DNA of 64,000 nucleotides from the NCBI RefSeq assembly GCF_019670125.1, contig NZ_AP023033.1:372001-436000 (forward strand), given 5' to 3'. This document shows, piece after piece, positions 37,959 to 47,179 of this stretch. The position numbers were made by a program, and so were the translations under genes. This DNA is from Agarivorans aestuarii. GTDB lineage: Bacteria; Pseudomonadota; Gammaproteobacteria; Enterobacterales; Celerinatantimonadaceae. Below the pieces are notes generated by a model. The model was given only the letters and a program-made list of their open reading frames with translations. It had not been told where the DNA came from and did not search any database. Numbering within the stretch: position 1 is the first letter of the stretch; every line of letters starts with the position of its first letter.

Positions 37959-38861
37959 GTGGATAAGCAACGTTATCAGCGCTTGGTCACCTTAGCTACA
38001 TGGGTTGCAACTTGTGTAGCGGTGACCTTGCTTGTTATTAAAAGCGCCGCATTTTTATATACTGGCGCTGTAAGTATTCTAGCTTCCTTAATTGATTCGC
38101 TGATGGACATAGCTATGTCTTTGGTGAACCTGTTAGCAGTGCGCTATGCTCTGCAACCCCCCGACAAAGAACACAGCTTTGGCCATGGAAAGGCAGAGCA
38201 TTTAGCCGGCCTAGCTCAAGCGGCTTTTATCACCGGTTCCGCCTTAATGTTGATGTTTGGTGGTGTGAATGAGCTGCTGCATCCCAAAGCTATTGAACAC
38301 AGTGCCGTAGGCATTACAGTAATGGTGATATCTACAGTTATCACCTTTGCTTTGGTGATGTTCCAACGCTACGTTATCGCTAAAACAAATAACGCTGTAA
38401 TTAAAGCTGACTCGATGCACTATGCCATGGATATATACATGAACATTGCGGTGCTGGTAGCTTTGCTGTTGAGTTTTTATGGCTGGTATTGGGCAGATGG
38501 CTTGTTTGCCGTGCTTATTGCCATCTACATTTGTTATGGCGCTTTTGGCATCGGTAAAGAGTCGGTACAAAACTTGTTGGATAGGCAGCTTCCAGAGGCC
38601 TTTCAAAAACAAGTGTTTAACACTGCTTTAGCGGTGGATGGTGTATTAGGTGCTCATGATATTCGCACCCGCCAATCTGGGCAGACTAAATTTATACAAC
38701 TTCATTTGGAGCTAGATGATAAGCTTAGCCTGCATGAAGCGCATAGAATTGCCGATGAAGTTGAAGATGCGTTTATGGTCGAGTGGCCAGAGGCAGACGT
38801 TTTGATCCATCAAGACCCTCAATCGGTGGTTCCGCAAGAAAAGAAATTAGATCTTGAGTAA
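37959..38861 (+). CDS. fieF: Cation-efflux pump FieF (CDF family)
   Basis: This is a proton-coupled exporter of Fe2+ and Zn2+ in the inner membrane. It has 300 residues, a GTG start, six helices, and metal-site Asp residues in SLIDSLMDIAMS and HYAMDIYMN. The FGHGKAEHLAGLAQ loop and the C-terminal cytoplasmic domain (GVLGAHDIRTRQSG, then DVLIHQDP) closely follow E. coli FieF. It lies 48 bases after cpxP, as in E. coli, and may share its transcript. Confidence 0.94.
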   Translation: MDKQRYQRLVTLATWVATCVAVTLLVIKSAAFLYTGAVSILASLIDSLMDIAMSLVNLLAVRYALQPPDKEHSFGHGKAEHLAGLAQAAFITGSALMLMFGGVNELLHPKAIEHSAVGITVMVISTVITFALVMFQRYVIAKTNNAVIKADSMHYAMDIYMNIAVLVALLLSFYGWYWADGLFAVLIAIYICYGAFGIGKESVQNLLDRQLPEAFQKQVFNTALAVDGVLGAHDIRTRQSGQTKFIQLHLELDDKLSLHEAHRIADEVEDAFMVEWPEADVLIHQDPQSVVPQEKKLDLE

Positions 38862-38870
38862 GGTGAAGTA

Positions 38871-39677
38871 GTGGCAAAGGTAAAGGATTATCAAATCAAA
38901 CAAACTCTGGCTGAGACGGTATGGTTACAAATCCGTGATGAAGCAACCCGCATGGCGGCAGATGAGCCAATGCTATCGAGTTTCTTTTACTCTACCATTC
39001 TTAATCATCACAGTTTGTCTTCGGCATTAAGTTTTCAGCTGGCTAGTAAGCTTGATAGCTCAACGGTTCAAGCGATTTTGCTGCGTGAGTTTATTGAAGA
39101 AGCTTTGCTGGCAGATCCTTGCATTTTAGAAGCCGTAGCTGCAGATATTGTTGCGGTAAAAGACCGTGACCCCGCGGTTAAGTATTACGCTATTCCCTTA
39201 CTTTACTTAAAAGGTTTTCATGCCTTGCAAGGCCATCGCGTGGCTAATTGGCTTTGGCATAAGGGTAGGCTCGCCTTAGCCCGTTATATGCAAAACCAAA
39301 TCTCGGCGGTATTTGCGGTAGATATTCACCCCGCTGCAACAATTGGTAAAGGCATAATGCTCGATCATGCCACCGGTATTGTGGTGGGTGAAACCGCAGT
39401 TATTGAAGATGAAGTTTCAATTTTGCAGTCGGTAACTTTAGGTGGTACTGGTAAAGATCGTGGTGACCGCCACCCAAAAATTCGTCGCGGCGTATTGATT
39501 GGGGCCGGCGCTATAATCCTTGGTAACATTGAAGTTGGCCGCGGCGCTAAAGTGGGTGCTGGTAGCGTAGTATTAGAGTCTGTTCCAGCTCATACTACAG
39601 TGGCTGGCGTACCGGCAAAAGTGGTTGGCACGCCTAGCTGCGACATGCCAGCCATTGATATGGGGCAAAATATTTAA
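38871..39677 (+). CDS. cysE: Serine O-acetyltransferase
   Basis: This enzyme acetylates L-serine from acetyl-CoA, the first step of cysteine synthesis. The protein has 268 residues with a GTG start after AGGTGA. An N-terminal helical domain (about 1-140) is followed by left-handed beta-helix hexapeptide repeats. Catalytic His residues lie in DIHPAATIG, LDHATGIVVGETA and GDRHPKI. The C-terminus keeps a free tail after VPAKVVG, normally involved in feedback inhibition by cysteine. Its stop overlaps the DUF1653 gene stop by four bases. Confidence 0.95.
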   Translation: MAKVKDYQIKQTLAETVWLQIRDEATRMAADEPMLSSFFYSTILNHHSLSSALSFQLASKLDSSTVQAILLREFIEEALLADPCILEAVAADIVAVKDRDPAVKYYAIPLLYLKGFHALQGHRVANWLWHKGRLALARYMQNQISAVFAVDIHPAATIGKGIMLDHATGIVVGETAVIEDEVSILQSVTLGGTGKDRGDRHPKIRRGVLIGAGAIILGNIEVGRGAKVGAGSVVLESVPAHTTVAGVPAKVVGTPSCDMPAIDMGQNI

Positions 39678-39901
39678 CCTTCCTGCGCTGGTGCCTCGAT
39701 AAATGCAAATCGGGGCACTTGCTTACCTTCAAATTCAACGTTTTCAAAAAACATATCGTAAGGCCTTACCCATAGTTTCCCTTCACCATATAAAGGCTTG
39801 TAAAGCACAAATACTTCTTCTGTTTCTGAGTGTATTGCGGTATCAATAACTTGGTATTCAGGGCCTTTGTAGTGACGATAACGGCCTTTTTGTAGATTCA
39901 T
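39674..39901 (-). CDS. DUF1653 domain protein
   Basis: This is a 75-residue protein with the DUF1653 pattern: GRYRHYKGPEYQVI, then HSETEEVFVLYKPLYG, then LWVRPYDMFFENV. The family is widespread, small and of unknown function; it resembles a compact SH3-like barrel. It converges on cysE with overlapping stop codons. Confidence 0.85.
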   Translation of the reverse strand: MNLQKGRYRHYKGPEYQVIDTAIHSETEEVFVLYKPLYGEGKLWVRPYDMFFENVEFEGKQVPRFAFIEAPAQEG

Positions 39902-40093
39902 GATTATTTATTCAACAACTAGTTAGGGAAATACATTTCTACTCTTGTTGGCTATAGATGACAAGAGTATGCTGCTTTAAAAGCAGTCATCATCAGTAGG
40001 TGAACACTAACTAGCGTTCATATATCCATGATGACTGACTCAACGAAAATAAGCTGAGTTGGCTTTGAGACGGAATTAACGGGAGAAATATTA

Positions 40094-40300
40094 ATGTCTT
40101 TTGATGTATTAGAAAAATTAGAAGCAAAAGTTCAGGTTGCAGTAGATAGCATCGAACTATTACGTATGGAAATTGACGAGCTTAAAGAGCAAAACAGCCA
40201 GTTAAACGACGAGAACGGCCGTTTAGTGCAAGAGCAACAAGCTTGGCAAGAACGTCTTAAAGCCTTATTAGGCCGTATTGAAGACGTTCACGCCGAATAG
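40094..40300 (+). CDS. zapB: Cell division protein ZapB
   Basis: ZapB is a small coiled-coil protein that links ZapA-FtsZ and MatP at the division site. All 68 residues form one coiled coil with heptad Leu/Ile positions ([20 protein letters not shown], then [15 protein letters not shown]), close to the E. coli protein. GGGAGAAAT precedes the ATG. It converges on rraA, with 16 bases between stops. Confidence 0.92.
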   Translation: MSFDVLEKLEAKVQVAVDSIELLRMEIDELKEQNSQLNDENGRLVQEQQAWQERLKALLGRIEDVHAE

Positions 40301-40316
40301 TTTTAAGCTTGAGCGC

Positions 40317-40805
40317 TTATTCTATATCTAGCGGCTCAGGCGATAAAATTACCCCGGTGGTATCTGCATAGATGTGATCTTCTGGAAGGAAGGTCACTCC
40401 ACCAAAGTTAACCGGAATGTTCACATCGCCGGTTTCATCTTCTGCGTCAGCGCCTACTGGAATAGAAGCTAGGGCTTGAATACCAATGTCCAAGTCTTCC
40501 AGCGCATCAACATCACGCACACAACCATAAACAATAATACCGTCCCATTCGTTGTCGGCTGCGGTCTCGGCAATGCTCTCATCAACCAAGGCGCGGCGTA
40601 ATGAGCCACCACCGTCAATGAGTAGTACGCGACCAGTTCCAGACTCTTGAACTACCTGAGCAATTAAGCCGGCATTTTCAAAGCATTTAATGGTAGTAAT
40701 TTCGCCCCCAAAAGCGTTTTTGCCACCGTAACTGGCAAACATGGGTTCAACAACGTCAACCGTATCTGCGTAGAGGTCACAAAGTTCAGAGGTATTATAT
40801 TCCAT
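40317..40805 (-). CDS. rraA: Regulator of ribonuclease E activity A
   Basis: RraA binds the C-terminal region of RNase E and lowers mRNA decay. The product has 162 residues beginning [16 protein letters not shown], with the conserved [19 protein letters not shown], then [16 protein letters not shown] and the late [10 protein letters not shown]. It keeps the E. coli neighbourhood of zapB and hslUV; menA is absent here. Confidence 0.95.
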   Translation of the reverse strand: MEYNTSELCDLYADTVDVVEPMFASYGGKNAFGGEITTIKCFENAGLIAQVVQESGTGRVLLIDGGGSLRRALVDESIAETAADNEWDGIIVYGCVRDVDALEDLDIGIQALASIPVGADAEDETGDVNIPVNFGGVTFLPEDHIYADTTGVILSPEPLDIE

Positions 40806-40928
40806 GGTCTGGATCCTAAATTGGCCCGAGTATTCGCTACCAGTATAAACCCTAAGTTGCCGTTTTCAATTAAGAAATATCAAGTCTTTTGCAGAAGCCT
40901 TAATCAGCAAACCAGCAAATAACAGGTG

Positions 40929-40954
40929 CAAAAAAGCCGCCAAACTGGCGGCTT
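40929..40954 (-). terminator. Terminator of the hslVU operon
   Basis: On the minus strand a 9-bp stem AAGCCGCCA/TGGCGGCTT with a three-base loop runs into a T-run. It begins 21 bases after the hslU stop. Confidence 0.9.
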
Positions 40955-40975
40955 AGGGTCTATTTAGCAAGCTGC

Positions 40976-42307
40976 TTACAGAATAAAGCGGCTTAAATCT
41001 TCATCTGCCACAAGCTCGTCTAAGTACTTAGTCACGTAATCAGCATCAATCACGATGGTTTGGCCTGCGTTGTCTGAAGCTACAAAGCTTAGTTCTTCCA
41101 TCAGCTTTTCCATTACCGTATGCAAGCGGCGAGCACCGATGTTTTCGGTACGCTCATTCACCTGCCAGGCAGCGTTAGCGATGTGGCGAATACCGTCTTC
41201 GGTAAACTCAATATCCAAACCTTCGGTGGCCATTAAGGCTTTGTATTGCTCGGTTAACGAGGCATTTGGCTCGGTAAGAATACGCACAAAATCTTCGGCG
41301 CTTAAAGCGCTTAGGTTTACCCGAATTGGTAAACGACCCTGTAGCTCAGGGATTAAGTCTGAAGGTTTAGCCACTTGGAAAGCGCCAGAGGCAATAAACA
41401 AGATGTGGTCGGTTTTAACCATGCCGTGTTTAGTGCTAACGGTTGAGCCTTCGACCAAAGGTAGCAAGTCGCGTTGCACACCTTCGCGGCTTACATCTGG
41501 ACCAGAGGTGTCAGCGCGTTTACAAATCTTATCAATTTCATCTAGAAACACGATGCCGTTGTTTTCTACCGCATGTAGGGCTTTTTCTTTAAGCTCCTCT
41601 GGGTTAACCATTTTGGCTGCTTCTTCTTCAACCAACAGCTTAAAGGCTTCTTTGATCTTGAGTTTGCGCTTCTTGCTGTCTTTGTTGCCCGAAAGGTTTT
41701 GGAACATGCCTTGCAACTGGTTGGTCATTTCTTCCATACCAGGAGGCGCCATGATCTCTACGCCAACTTGTGGCTGAGCCACATCGATTTCGATTTCTTT
41801 GTCATCGAGCTGGCCTTCACGTAGCTTTTTACGAAAGGCTTGGCGGGTTGAGTTTTCTTTGGTGTCTTCTTCGTGACCGAAAGTGTCTTTAGCAGGCGGA
41901 AGTAAGGCATCGAGTATGCGGTCTTCGGCTTGATCTTCGGCGCGAAAGCGGAATTTTTCGGTTTCTTGCTCGCGGGTAATCTTGAAGGCAACATCAGCTA
42001 AATCACGAATGATGGTTTCAACTTCTTTACCCACATAACCCACTTCGGTGAATTTGGTGGCTTCAACTTTAATGAATGGCGCGTTGGCTAGCTTGGCTAA
42101 GCGGCGAGCAATTTCGGTTTTACCCACACCCGTTGGGCCAATCATCAAAATGTTCTTTGGGGTAACTTCTTGGCGCAACTCGTTATCTAGTTGCATGCGA
42201 CGCCAGCGGTTACGTAGGGCAATGGCTACTGCACGTTTTGCTTCACCTTGGCCAATAATGTGGTTGTCTAACTCTGAGACAATTTCTCTTGGGGTCATTT
42301 CCGACAT
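40976..42307 (-). CDS. hslU: HslU ATPase subunit of the HslUV protease
   Basis: HslU is the AAA+ unfoldase that feeds substrates into HslV. The ATG at 42307 has AGGA seven bases upstream and gives 443 residues, the same as E. coli. Walker A is GPTGVGKT (Lys63), the pore loop is EVGYVGKEV, Walker B is [10 protein letters not shown], and sensor 2 is ENIGARRLH. The C-terminal DEDLSRFIL tail, which inserts into HslV, is intact. It follows hslV after 19 bases. Confidence 0.98.
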   Translation of the reverse strand: MSEMTPREIVSELDNHIIGQGEAKRAVAIALRNRWRRMQLDNELRQEVTPKNILMIGPTGVGKTEIARRLAKLANAPFIKVEATKFTEVGYVGKEVETIIRDLADVAFKITREQETEKFRFRAEDQAEDRILDALLPPAKDTFGHEEDTKENSTRQAFRKKLREGQLDDKEIEIDVAQPQVGVEIMAPPGMEEMTNQLQGMFQNLSGNKDSKKRKLKIKEAFKLLVEEEAAKMVNPEELKEKALHAVENNGIVFLDEIDKICKRADTSGPDVSREGVQRDLLPLVEGSTVSTKHGMVKTDHILFIASGAFQVAKPSDLIPELQGRLPIRVNLSALSAEDFVRILTEPNASLTEQYKALMATEGLDIEFTEDGIRHIANAAWQVNERTENIGARRLHTVMEKLMEELSFVASDNAGQTIVIDADYVTKYLDELVADEDLSRFIL

Positions 42308-42326
42308 AATATCTTCCTGCAAAGCC

Positions 42327-42857
42327 TTAGGCTTTGGCGTCTAATTCTTCAATAGTGTGGTTTAGGTTGGTAAACACACAAATGTTTCCGGCGATGGTAA
42401 GGCTCTTTTCTGCAATCTCACGGGCGCCTAGCTCAGTATTTTCAAGTAATGCTAATGCCGCAGACTGGGCAAATGGCCCACCAGAGCCAATGGCGATAAG
42501 GTCGTGCTCTGGCTGTACTACGTCACCGTTGCCGGTAATAATTAGCGAGGCTTCGCTATCGGCTACAGCTAGCAATGCTTCTAACTTGCGTAGCATACGA
42601 TCGGTTCGCCAGTCTTTGGCGAGCTCTACGGCAGCTTTGGTTAAATGACCTTGATGCATCTCTAGCTTAGCTTCAAAACGCTCAAATAGGGTGAATGCAT
42701 CTGCAGTACCACCGGCAAATCCAGCGAGTACTTTTCCGTGGTAAAGGCGGCGCACTTTTTTGGCGTTGCCTTTCATTACGGTGTTGCCAAGGGAGACTTG
42801 GCCATCGCCAGCAATGATCACTTTGCCGTTGCGGCGTACGGAGACGATAGTAGTCAC
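42327..42857 (-). CDS. hslV: HslV peptidase subunit
   Basis: HslV forms a double hexameric ring with proteasome-like N-terminal threonine active sites. The product has 176 residues. After Met removal Thr2 becomes the nucleophile ([12 protein letters not shown]). The conserved [14 protein letters not shown] and [16 protein letters not shown] are present. A strong sigma-32 promoter lies about 60-85 bases upstream. Confidence 0.98.
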   Translation of the reverse strand: MTTIVSVRRNGKVIIAGDGQVSLGNTVMKGNAKKVRRLYHGKVLAGFAGGTADAFTLFERFEAKLEMHQGHLTKAAVELAKDWRTDRMLRKLEALLAVADSEASLIITGNGDVVQPEHDLIAIGSGGPFAQSAALALLENTELGAREIAEKSLTIAGNICVFTNLNHTIEELDAKA

Positions 42858-42912
42858 GTTATTTCCTCAGTTTGTTGAGCTAACTTGCAGCGTTAGCTTG
42901 GCTATAAGTGTG

Positions 42913-42941
42913 AAATGGGGGGGAGTGACAGGATTTTCAAG
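42913..42941 (-). promoter_or_regulatory. Sigma-32 heat-shock promoter of hslVU
   Basis: On the minus strand, CTTGAAA (42941-42935), a 14-base spacer and CCCCATTT (42920-42913) match the RpoH consensus at almost every position. It fits the known heat-shock control of hslVU. Confidence 0.92.
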
Positions 42942-42966
42942 GTGTAAGCTAAAAAACAGCGTGCTT

Positions 42967-43290
42967 TTAGGGCTCTTTGCTCTCTTCTAACAGTGCTTGT
43001 TGCTGTTGCGGGCTGAGTGAATCAAATTGCTTGAGTAGTAGCCTAAGTAGTTTAGATTTAGGCACTTTATGTTGTTCAGAGGCCTGTTGTAAATGATCTA
43101 TCGCTGATGCGTCAAAGGTAAAGGTACAGTGGCGAAATTTAGTAGTGGCTTTAGTGCTCTTAACCGGGTTATTGCTGGCGCTTGGTTTACCCTGGGCGTA
43201 GTTGTCAGCATCTTCAATAAACTGGTCAACACTCACTTTGCTGCGCTTAACTGGCTGCTTAGGGCGTTTTTTTAGATCAGTTAAACTCAT
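42967..43290 (-). CDS. Ribbon-helix-helix partner of ParA
   Basis: This is a 107-residue protein from the ATG at 43290, with a basic disordered first half (KKRPKQPVKRSK) and a C-terminal ribbon-helix-helix-like domain: a strand FRHCTFTFD, then helices ASAIDHLQQASEQH and SKLLRLLLKQF. This is the layout of centromere-binding partners of small ParA proteins (ParG or omega type). It overlaps the parA gene by 14 bases. Function is inferred from fold pattern and coupling. The family itself was not recognised. Confidence 0.7.
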   Translation of the reverse strand: MSLTDLKKRPKQPVKRSKVSVDQFIEDADNYAQGKPSASNNPVKSTKATTKFRHCTFTFDASAIDHLQQASEQHKVPKSKLLRLLLKQFDSLSPQQQQALLEESKEP

Positions 43291-43945
43291 GAGAGTCTTC
43301 TTGTTGAATCGCGAACAGTTCATCAACAATAGCTGCAATTTCTGCCGCGGCCTTGCCATCTTGCTCTATCTCTATCACCGAGCGGCCACTTTCTTCGCTG
43401 TCATCATAAATGTTACGTGAGAAGGTAACGGCATCTAATACATGTAAACCAAAGGAGCGGCAGACGTCTTTGGCATCTAGTATGCGTTGTACTTGGCTAG
43501 GTAAAGCGGGGCACTGGGTGATAATAAAACTGGCAACCATTTTTGGGTTAACCATTTTACAGGTGCTAAGCATGTCTTCCATGTGCGGTAAGGTTTTTAA
43601 ATCGCGGCGTTTAGGACGCAATGGAATGAGTACATATTTAGCCACCGACATAGCGGCTCGCATTGCCAGGTTATCTTGCCCACCGCAGTCCACAATTACG
43701 AAGTCGTAGCCGCCTTCAAGGCTTAATAGGTCTTTGCGGATCTTGCCGTAAAGCTGGATACAATTGATACCGGGCAGTGATTCATCTTCGTTACGGGCTT
43801 GGATCCAATCAGAAGTGGTGCGTTGAGGATCGCAGTCCACCATCAGGATGTTGGCATTTAGGCTGGTTTTAAGGTGTACAGCAATGTTTTGTGCGAGGCA
43901 GCTTTTGCCACTGCCGCCTTTCTCTCCACCCACTAATATTAACAT
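43277..43945 (-). CDS. Small ParA-family partition or positioning ATPase
   Basis: This is a 222-residue ATPase with the deviant Walker A KGGSGKS (residues 9-15), a second motif MVDCDPQRTTSDW, Walker B FVIVDCGGQDN, and LIPLRPKRRDLKTL. It has no N-terminal helix-turn-helix, so it is of the short type Ib (ParF-like) kind found on plasmids or in cargo-positioning systems. It is coupled to the ribbon-helix-helix gene and lies 108 bases downstream of a PilZ gene on the same strand. It is not the chromosomal ParA beside parB and gid. Confidence 0.85.
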   Translation of the reverse strand: MLILVGGEKGGSGKSCLAQNIAVHLKTSLNANILMVDCDPQRTTSDWIQARNEDESLPGINCIQLYGKIRKDLLSLEGGYDFVIVDCGGQDNLAMRAAMSVAKYVLIPLRPKRRDLKTLPHMEDMLSTCKMVNPKMVASFIITQCPALPSQVQRILDAKDVCRSFGLHVLDAVTFSRNIYDDSEESGRSVIEIEQDGKAAAEIAAIVDELFAIQQEDSHEFN

Positions 43946-44053
43946 GGCTGCTCCTTGTTATTGCTACTTGTGCCTAGTTAACCAACTTGTCGTTGGTACA
44001 AGTAATAATAAGTATAAGACAGATCGCCGACTTTGCTTGAACAGATGAATTTT

Positions 44054-44356
44054 CTATAGCAATAACAAAAACATATGATAGCTGGAGAAGTTTTTACGGT
44101 GGCAGCGTGCAACCTTAGCCTTCATTTCTGCGGTATCGCTATGTTCTGAAGAAAATTGTAATTTTAGCTTAGTGCCTATTTGCAGATCGTTGCTATGTTT
44201 TACCAACATACCCCGTCGAGAGATATCTATGCAGGTTGCTTCAATGCTTTGATCTTCGCCTTCGCTGTCTTTCCACGTTAATTTCACTGGCTCATTCTCT
44301 AAGTCCAATCGCATTGAGCGACGGCGGTCGAGCTGCTCTAGTTCCGTGTTTTCCAT
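44054..44356 (-). CDS. PilZ domain protein
   Basis: This is a 100-residue probable cyclic-di-GMP receptor. The ligand motifs are the Arg-rich RRRSMR near residue 12 and DISRRGM near residue 45. The beta-barrel strands follow (LKLQFSSEH, MKAKVARCHRK). The C-terminus ends FLLLL, in place of the usual last strands, so it is at the short end for the domain and may be slightly truncated. It is upstream of parA on the same strand. Confidence 0.85.
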   Translation of the reverse strand: MENTELEQLDRRRSMRLDLENEPVKLTWKDSEGEDQSIEATCIDISRRGMLVKHSNDLQIGTKLKLQFSSEHSDTAEMKAKVARCHRKNFSSYHMFLLLL

Positions 44357-44674
44357 TTCATCGCGTTCCTATTACGAGTCGCGGATTGAAGCTTATAGAT
44401 ATTCCGCATTTTAGTTGTCCCTAACATACTAGCCTAGCTACATTTTTATAACATAGTTGAGAACTAGTTCAAATAACTAATATTTTTAATTGCTTAGCGT
44501 TGTTTTTTTCTTTCTTTTTCACTAAAGGGTGAGAATATTTTGCTGATTTAATGCGCTATTGTAGTTGTTTTAACGTGCAATTGTTAATACATAACTGTAA
44601 TACCACATCGTGGCTAAGTAATTAAAAAATAAGCTGAATTAGGATTATTCAGCTTATTTAGAGTGGTAGGTGGC
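44357..44674. other. AT-rich intergenic region upstream of the PilZ gene
   Basis: About 320 bases without a gene. It holds the PilZ promoter region, A/T-rich tracts near 44500-44520, and the ftsN terminator at its right end. Confidence 0.5.
44620..44659 (-). terminator. Terminator after ftsN
   Basis: A 13-bp stem AAATAAGCTGAAT/ATTCAGCTTATTT with a seven-base loop runs on the minus strand into TTTTTAATTACT. Confidence 0.85.
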
Positions 44675-45235
44675 TTAAAAGTTCCAATGCCAAATTTGAC
44701 AGCCATTTATCTTGGCTCGTTGCAAGATATGGCGAGCGCGTTCAGCGTCGCGTTTAGTTGGGTAGGGACCCAGCACAACCCTATACCATGCGCCATTTTT
44801 ACCTTCAGTGCGTCTAATTTGGCTTTCTAAGCCAGCAAAGGCGATAAGCGCTTTACTTTCTTCTGCTTTGTCGCGGCTACGAAATGACGCACATTGCATT
44901 TGATAAGGCTTGCCTGGTTTAGAAGATTGCTCGGCAATCTCTACTTCAACCTTTTTCTCTTCCAGCTCTTTTACGTAAGTACGCTCTTTAGGTGGCTCTG
45001 GCAGCGTTGTTTTAGGCTTAGGTGCTGTGGCTTTAGGTTTTACTATTTCGCTTAGTTCTGGTGCGGGGGTTGGGGCTGTGCCTTTAATATTAAAGAGCAA
45101 CGCTGCAAATCCCACAATAGCGGCAATTACCACTAAAGCTAGCGGTAAAGGAAAGCGTTTATTATTAGATACCGCACGGCTAGATTTAGCCGCGCGTTTC
45201 TTGGGCTTGCTACGCCCTACGTAGTCCTTGGCCAT
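44675..45235 (-). CDS. ftsN: Cell division protein FtsN (short form)
   Basis: FtsN triggers septal peptidoglycan synthesis. The product has 186 residues: a basic cytoplasmic N-terminus (KDYVGRSKPKKRAAK), one membrane helix (LPLALVVIAAIVGFAALLF, about 29-47), a Pro- and Lys-rich linker, and a C-terminal SPOR domain (YQMQCASFRSRDKAEESKAL to [12 protein letters not shown]). E. coli FtsN is about 319 residues; here the linker is much shorter. It starts two bases after the argS stop. Confidence 0.9.
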   Translation of the reverse strand: MAKDYVGRSKPKKRAAKSSRAVSNNKRFPLPLALVVIAAIVGFAALLFNIKGTAPTPAPELSEIVKPKATAPKPKTTLPEPPKERTYVKELEEKKVEVEIAEQSSKPGKPYQMQCASFRSRDKAEESKALIAFAGLESQIRRTEGKNGAWYRVVLGPYPTKRDAERARHILQRAKINGCQIWHWNF

Positions 45236-45237
45236 GC

Positions 45238-46992
45238 TTACATGCGTTCCAGGGTTTCAATTCCTAGTAGTGATAGACCTTGGTCTAGAACTTTGGCGGT
45301 AAGTGAAGCTAGGCGTAAGCGGCTAGATTTAGTATCGGCTGCTACATCATCTTTAAGAATTGGGCAGGCCTCGTAGAAGGTCATAAAGGCACCCGCTAGC
45401 TCGTAAAGGTAGTTACACATCATGTGTGGCATACCTTTGTTTGCTACGTTGTGCACTGCATCGCTAAACTGGATCAGTTTTTGCGCAAGGGCAATCTCGG
45501 CGTCTTGTTCTAAATTAATCGCTTGCTGTAGCTTGGCGACGTCAATTTCCGAGCGGCGAATAATTGATTGAATACGGGTATAAGCGTATTGCAAGTAAGG
45601 AGCCGTGTTGCCGTTAAACGCCAGCATGTTTTCCCAATCAAAGATGTAGTCGGTAGTACGGTTCTTCGATAAGTCGGCGTATTTTACTGCGCCCATGGCT
45701 ATTGCTTTTGCTGCTACTACTTGTTGCTCAGCGTCTAAGTCACGCGACTTCTCGGCCACAATGCTTTGCGCGCGTTGCTCGGCTTCTTCTAATAGGTCTA
45801 CTAACTTAACAGTGCCGCCGCTACGAGTTTTAAATGGGCGACCGTCTTTGCCAAGCATCATGCCAAACGCATGGTGCTCTAAAGGTACTTCTTCAGGCAC
45901 GTAACCGGCTTTACGCACAATATTCCAGGCTTGCATTAAGTGCTGGTGTTGGCGTGAGTCAATGAAGTACAGCACTCGGTCAGCATTTAAGTTTTGGTAG
46001 CGGTATTTAGCACAGGCAATGTCGGTGGTGGTGTATAGGAAACCGCCGTCTTTTTTCTGGATGATCACACCCATTGGGTCGCCGTCTTTGTTTTTGTATT
46101 CATCAAGGAATACTACGGTGGCGCCGTTGTCTTCTACCGCTAAACCTTGCTGTTTTAAGTCAGCCACAACGTCATGAAGCATTGGGTTGTACATGCTTTC
46201 GCCCATCACATCGTTTTTAGTTAACGATACGTTTAAGCGGTCGTAAACGGCTTGGTTATGGCTAAGGGTAATGTCGACCAGTTTGCGCCACATGGTGTTG
46301 CAGTAGTCGTCGCCACTTTGCAGCTTAACCACGTAGTTACGAGCACGTTCGGCGAATACTTCGTCGCTGTCGTAGCGCGCTTTAGATTCGCGGTAAAATA
46401 CTTCTAAATCGGCGAGTTCAATATCACCAGCGTCTGTGCCGCGGGCTTCCACTTCTTCGAGGTTGGCGATAAGCATGCCAAACTGGGTGCCCCAGTCGCC
46501 AATGTGGTTAGCGCGTACCACTTTGTGGCCTAAAAACTCTAGGGTGCGAACCACTGCGTCACCAATAATGGTTGAGCGTAAGTGGCCTACGTGCATTTCT
46601 TTGGCTACGTTTGGCGCCGAGTAATCCACCACAATGGTTTGAGTCTTTTCTGCGGGCTTAACGTTAGCGGTTGGCGAGCTAGCCATGGCTTCAACTTGCG
46701 ATGCTAACCAATCGTTGTTTAGGTAGAAGTTGATAAAACCTGGGCCAGCAATGGCGGTTTTTTCTACCAAGGTAGATTCTGGTAGGTTATCTACAATTAG
46801 CTGCGCTAGCTCGCGTGGGTTTTTACCCGCTGGCTTAGCGGCCATTAAGGCTAGGTTAGTGGCTAAATCACCATGAGCTTTATCTTTGGTTCGGTCTACT
46901 TGGATTCGTGGTTCGAATCCTTCAGGAAGCACCTGTTGTTGTTTTAGGGCTGTGACCGTTTGTTCCAGAAGTTGTTGAATAAGCTCTTTCAT
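45238..46992 (-). CDS. argS: Arginyl-tRNA synthetase
   Basis: This enzyme charges tRNA-Arg. The ATG at 46992 gives 584 residues (E. coli: 577); a GTG five codons upstream is possible. The class I HIGH motif appears as HVGHLRST (after NVAKEM). As in most ArgRS the KMSK loop is degenerate ([12 protein letters not shown]). The C-terminal anticodon domain includes [12 protein letters not shown], and the end is LGIETLERM. It lies between priA and ftsN, replacing the cytR slot of E. coli. Confidence 0.97.
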   Translation of the reverse strand: MKELIQQLLEQTVTALKQQQVLPEGFEPRIQVDRTKDKAHGDLATNLALMAAKPAGKNPRELAQLIVDNLPESTLVEKTAIAGPGFINFYLNNDWLASQVEAMASSPTANVKPAEKTQTIVVDYSAPNVAKEMHVGHLRSTIIGDAVVRTLEFLGHKVVRANHIGDWGTQFGMLIANLEEVEARGTDAGDIELADLEVFYRESKARYDSDEVFAERARNYVVKLQSGDDYCNTMWRKLVDITLSHNQAVYDRLNVSLTKNDVMGESMYNPMLHDVVADLKQQGLAVEDNGATVVFLDEYKNKDGDPMGVIIQKKDGGFLYTTTDIACAKYRYQNLNADRVLYFIDSRQHQHLMQAWNIVRKAGYVPEEVPLEHHAFGMMLGKDGRPFKTRSGGTVKLVDLLEEAEQRAQSIVAEKSRDLDAEQQVVAAKAIAMGAVKYADLSKNRTTDYIFDWENMLAFNGNTAPYLQYAYTRIQSIIRRSEIDVAKLQQAINLEQDAEIALAQKLIQFSDAVHNVANKGMPHMMCNYLYELAGAFMTFYEACPILKDDVAADTKSSRLRLASLTAKVLDQGLSLLGIETLERM

Positions 46993-47179
46993 GAAGGTTG
47001 GCACCAATCTCGCGTAAATAAATTCTACAAAGCGGGCATTTTACCGACAATTTGTGACGAAGACTATCTCTTATCTTGGCTAATTAGCCTTAGTTTTGGA
47101 AGCTAGGGGAAACCACCGAAGATCCTAGGTGCTGGTTGGCGAGAGATTGATCTTTTAAGCCTTACAAAAAGCCTTAGAT

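Noticed and set aside
41055-42344. Long plus-strand frames opposite hslU and hslV
   Set aside because: They are codon-bias shadows of the strongly conserved hslVU genes.
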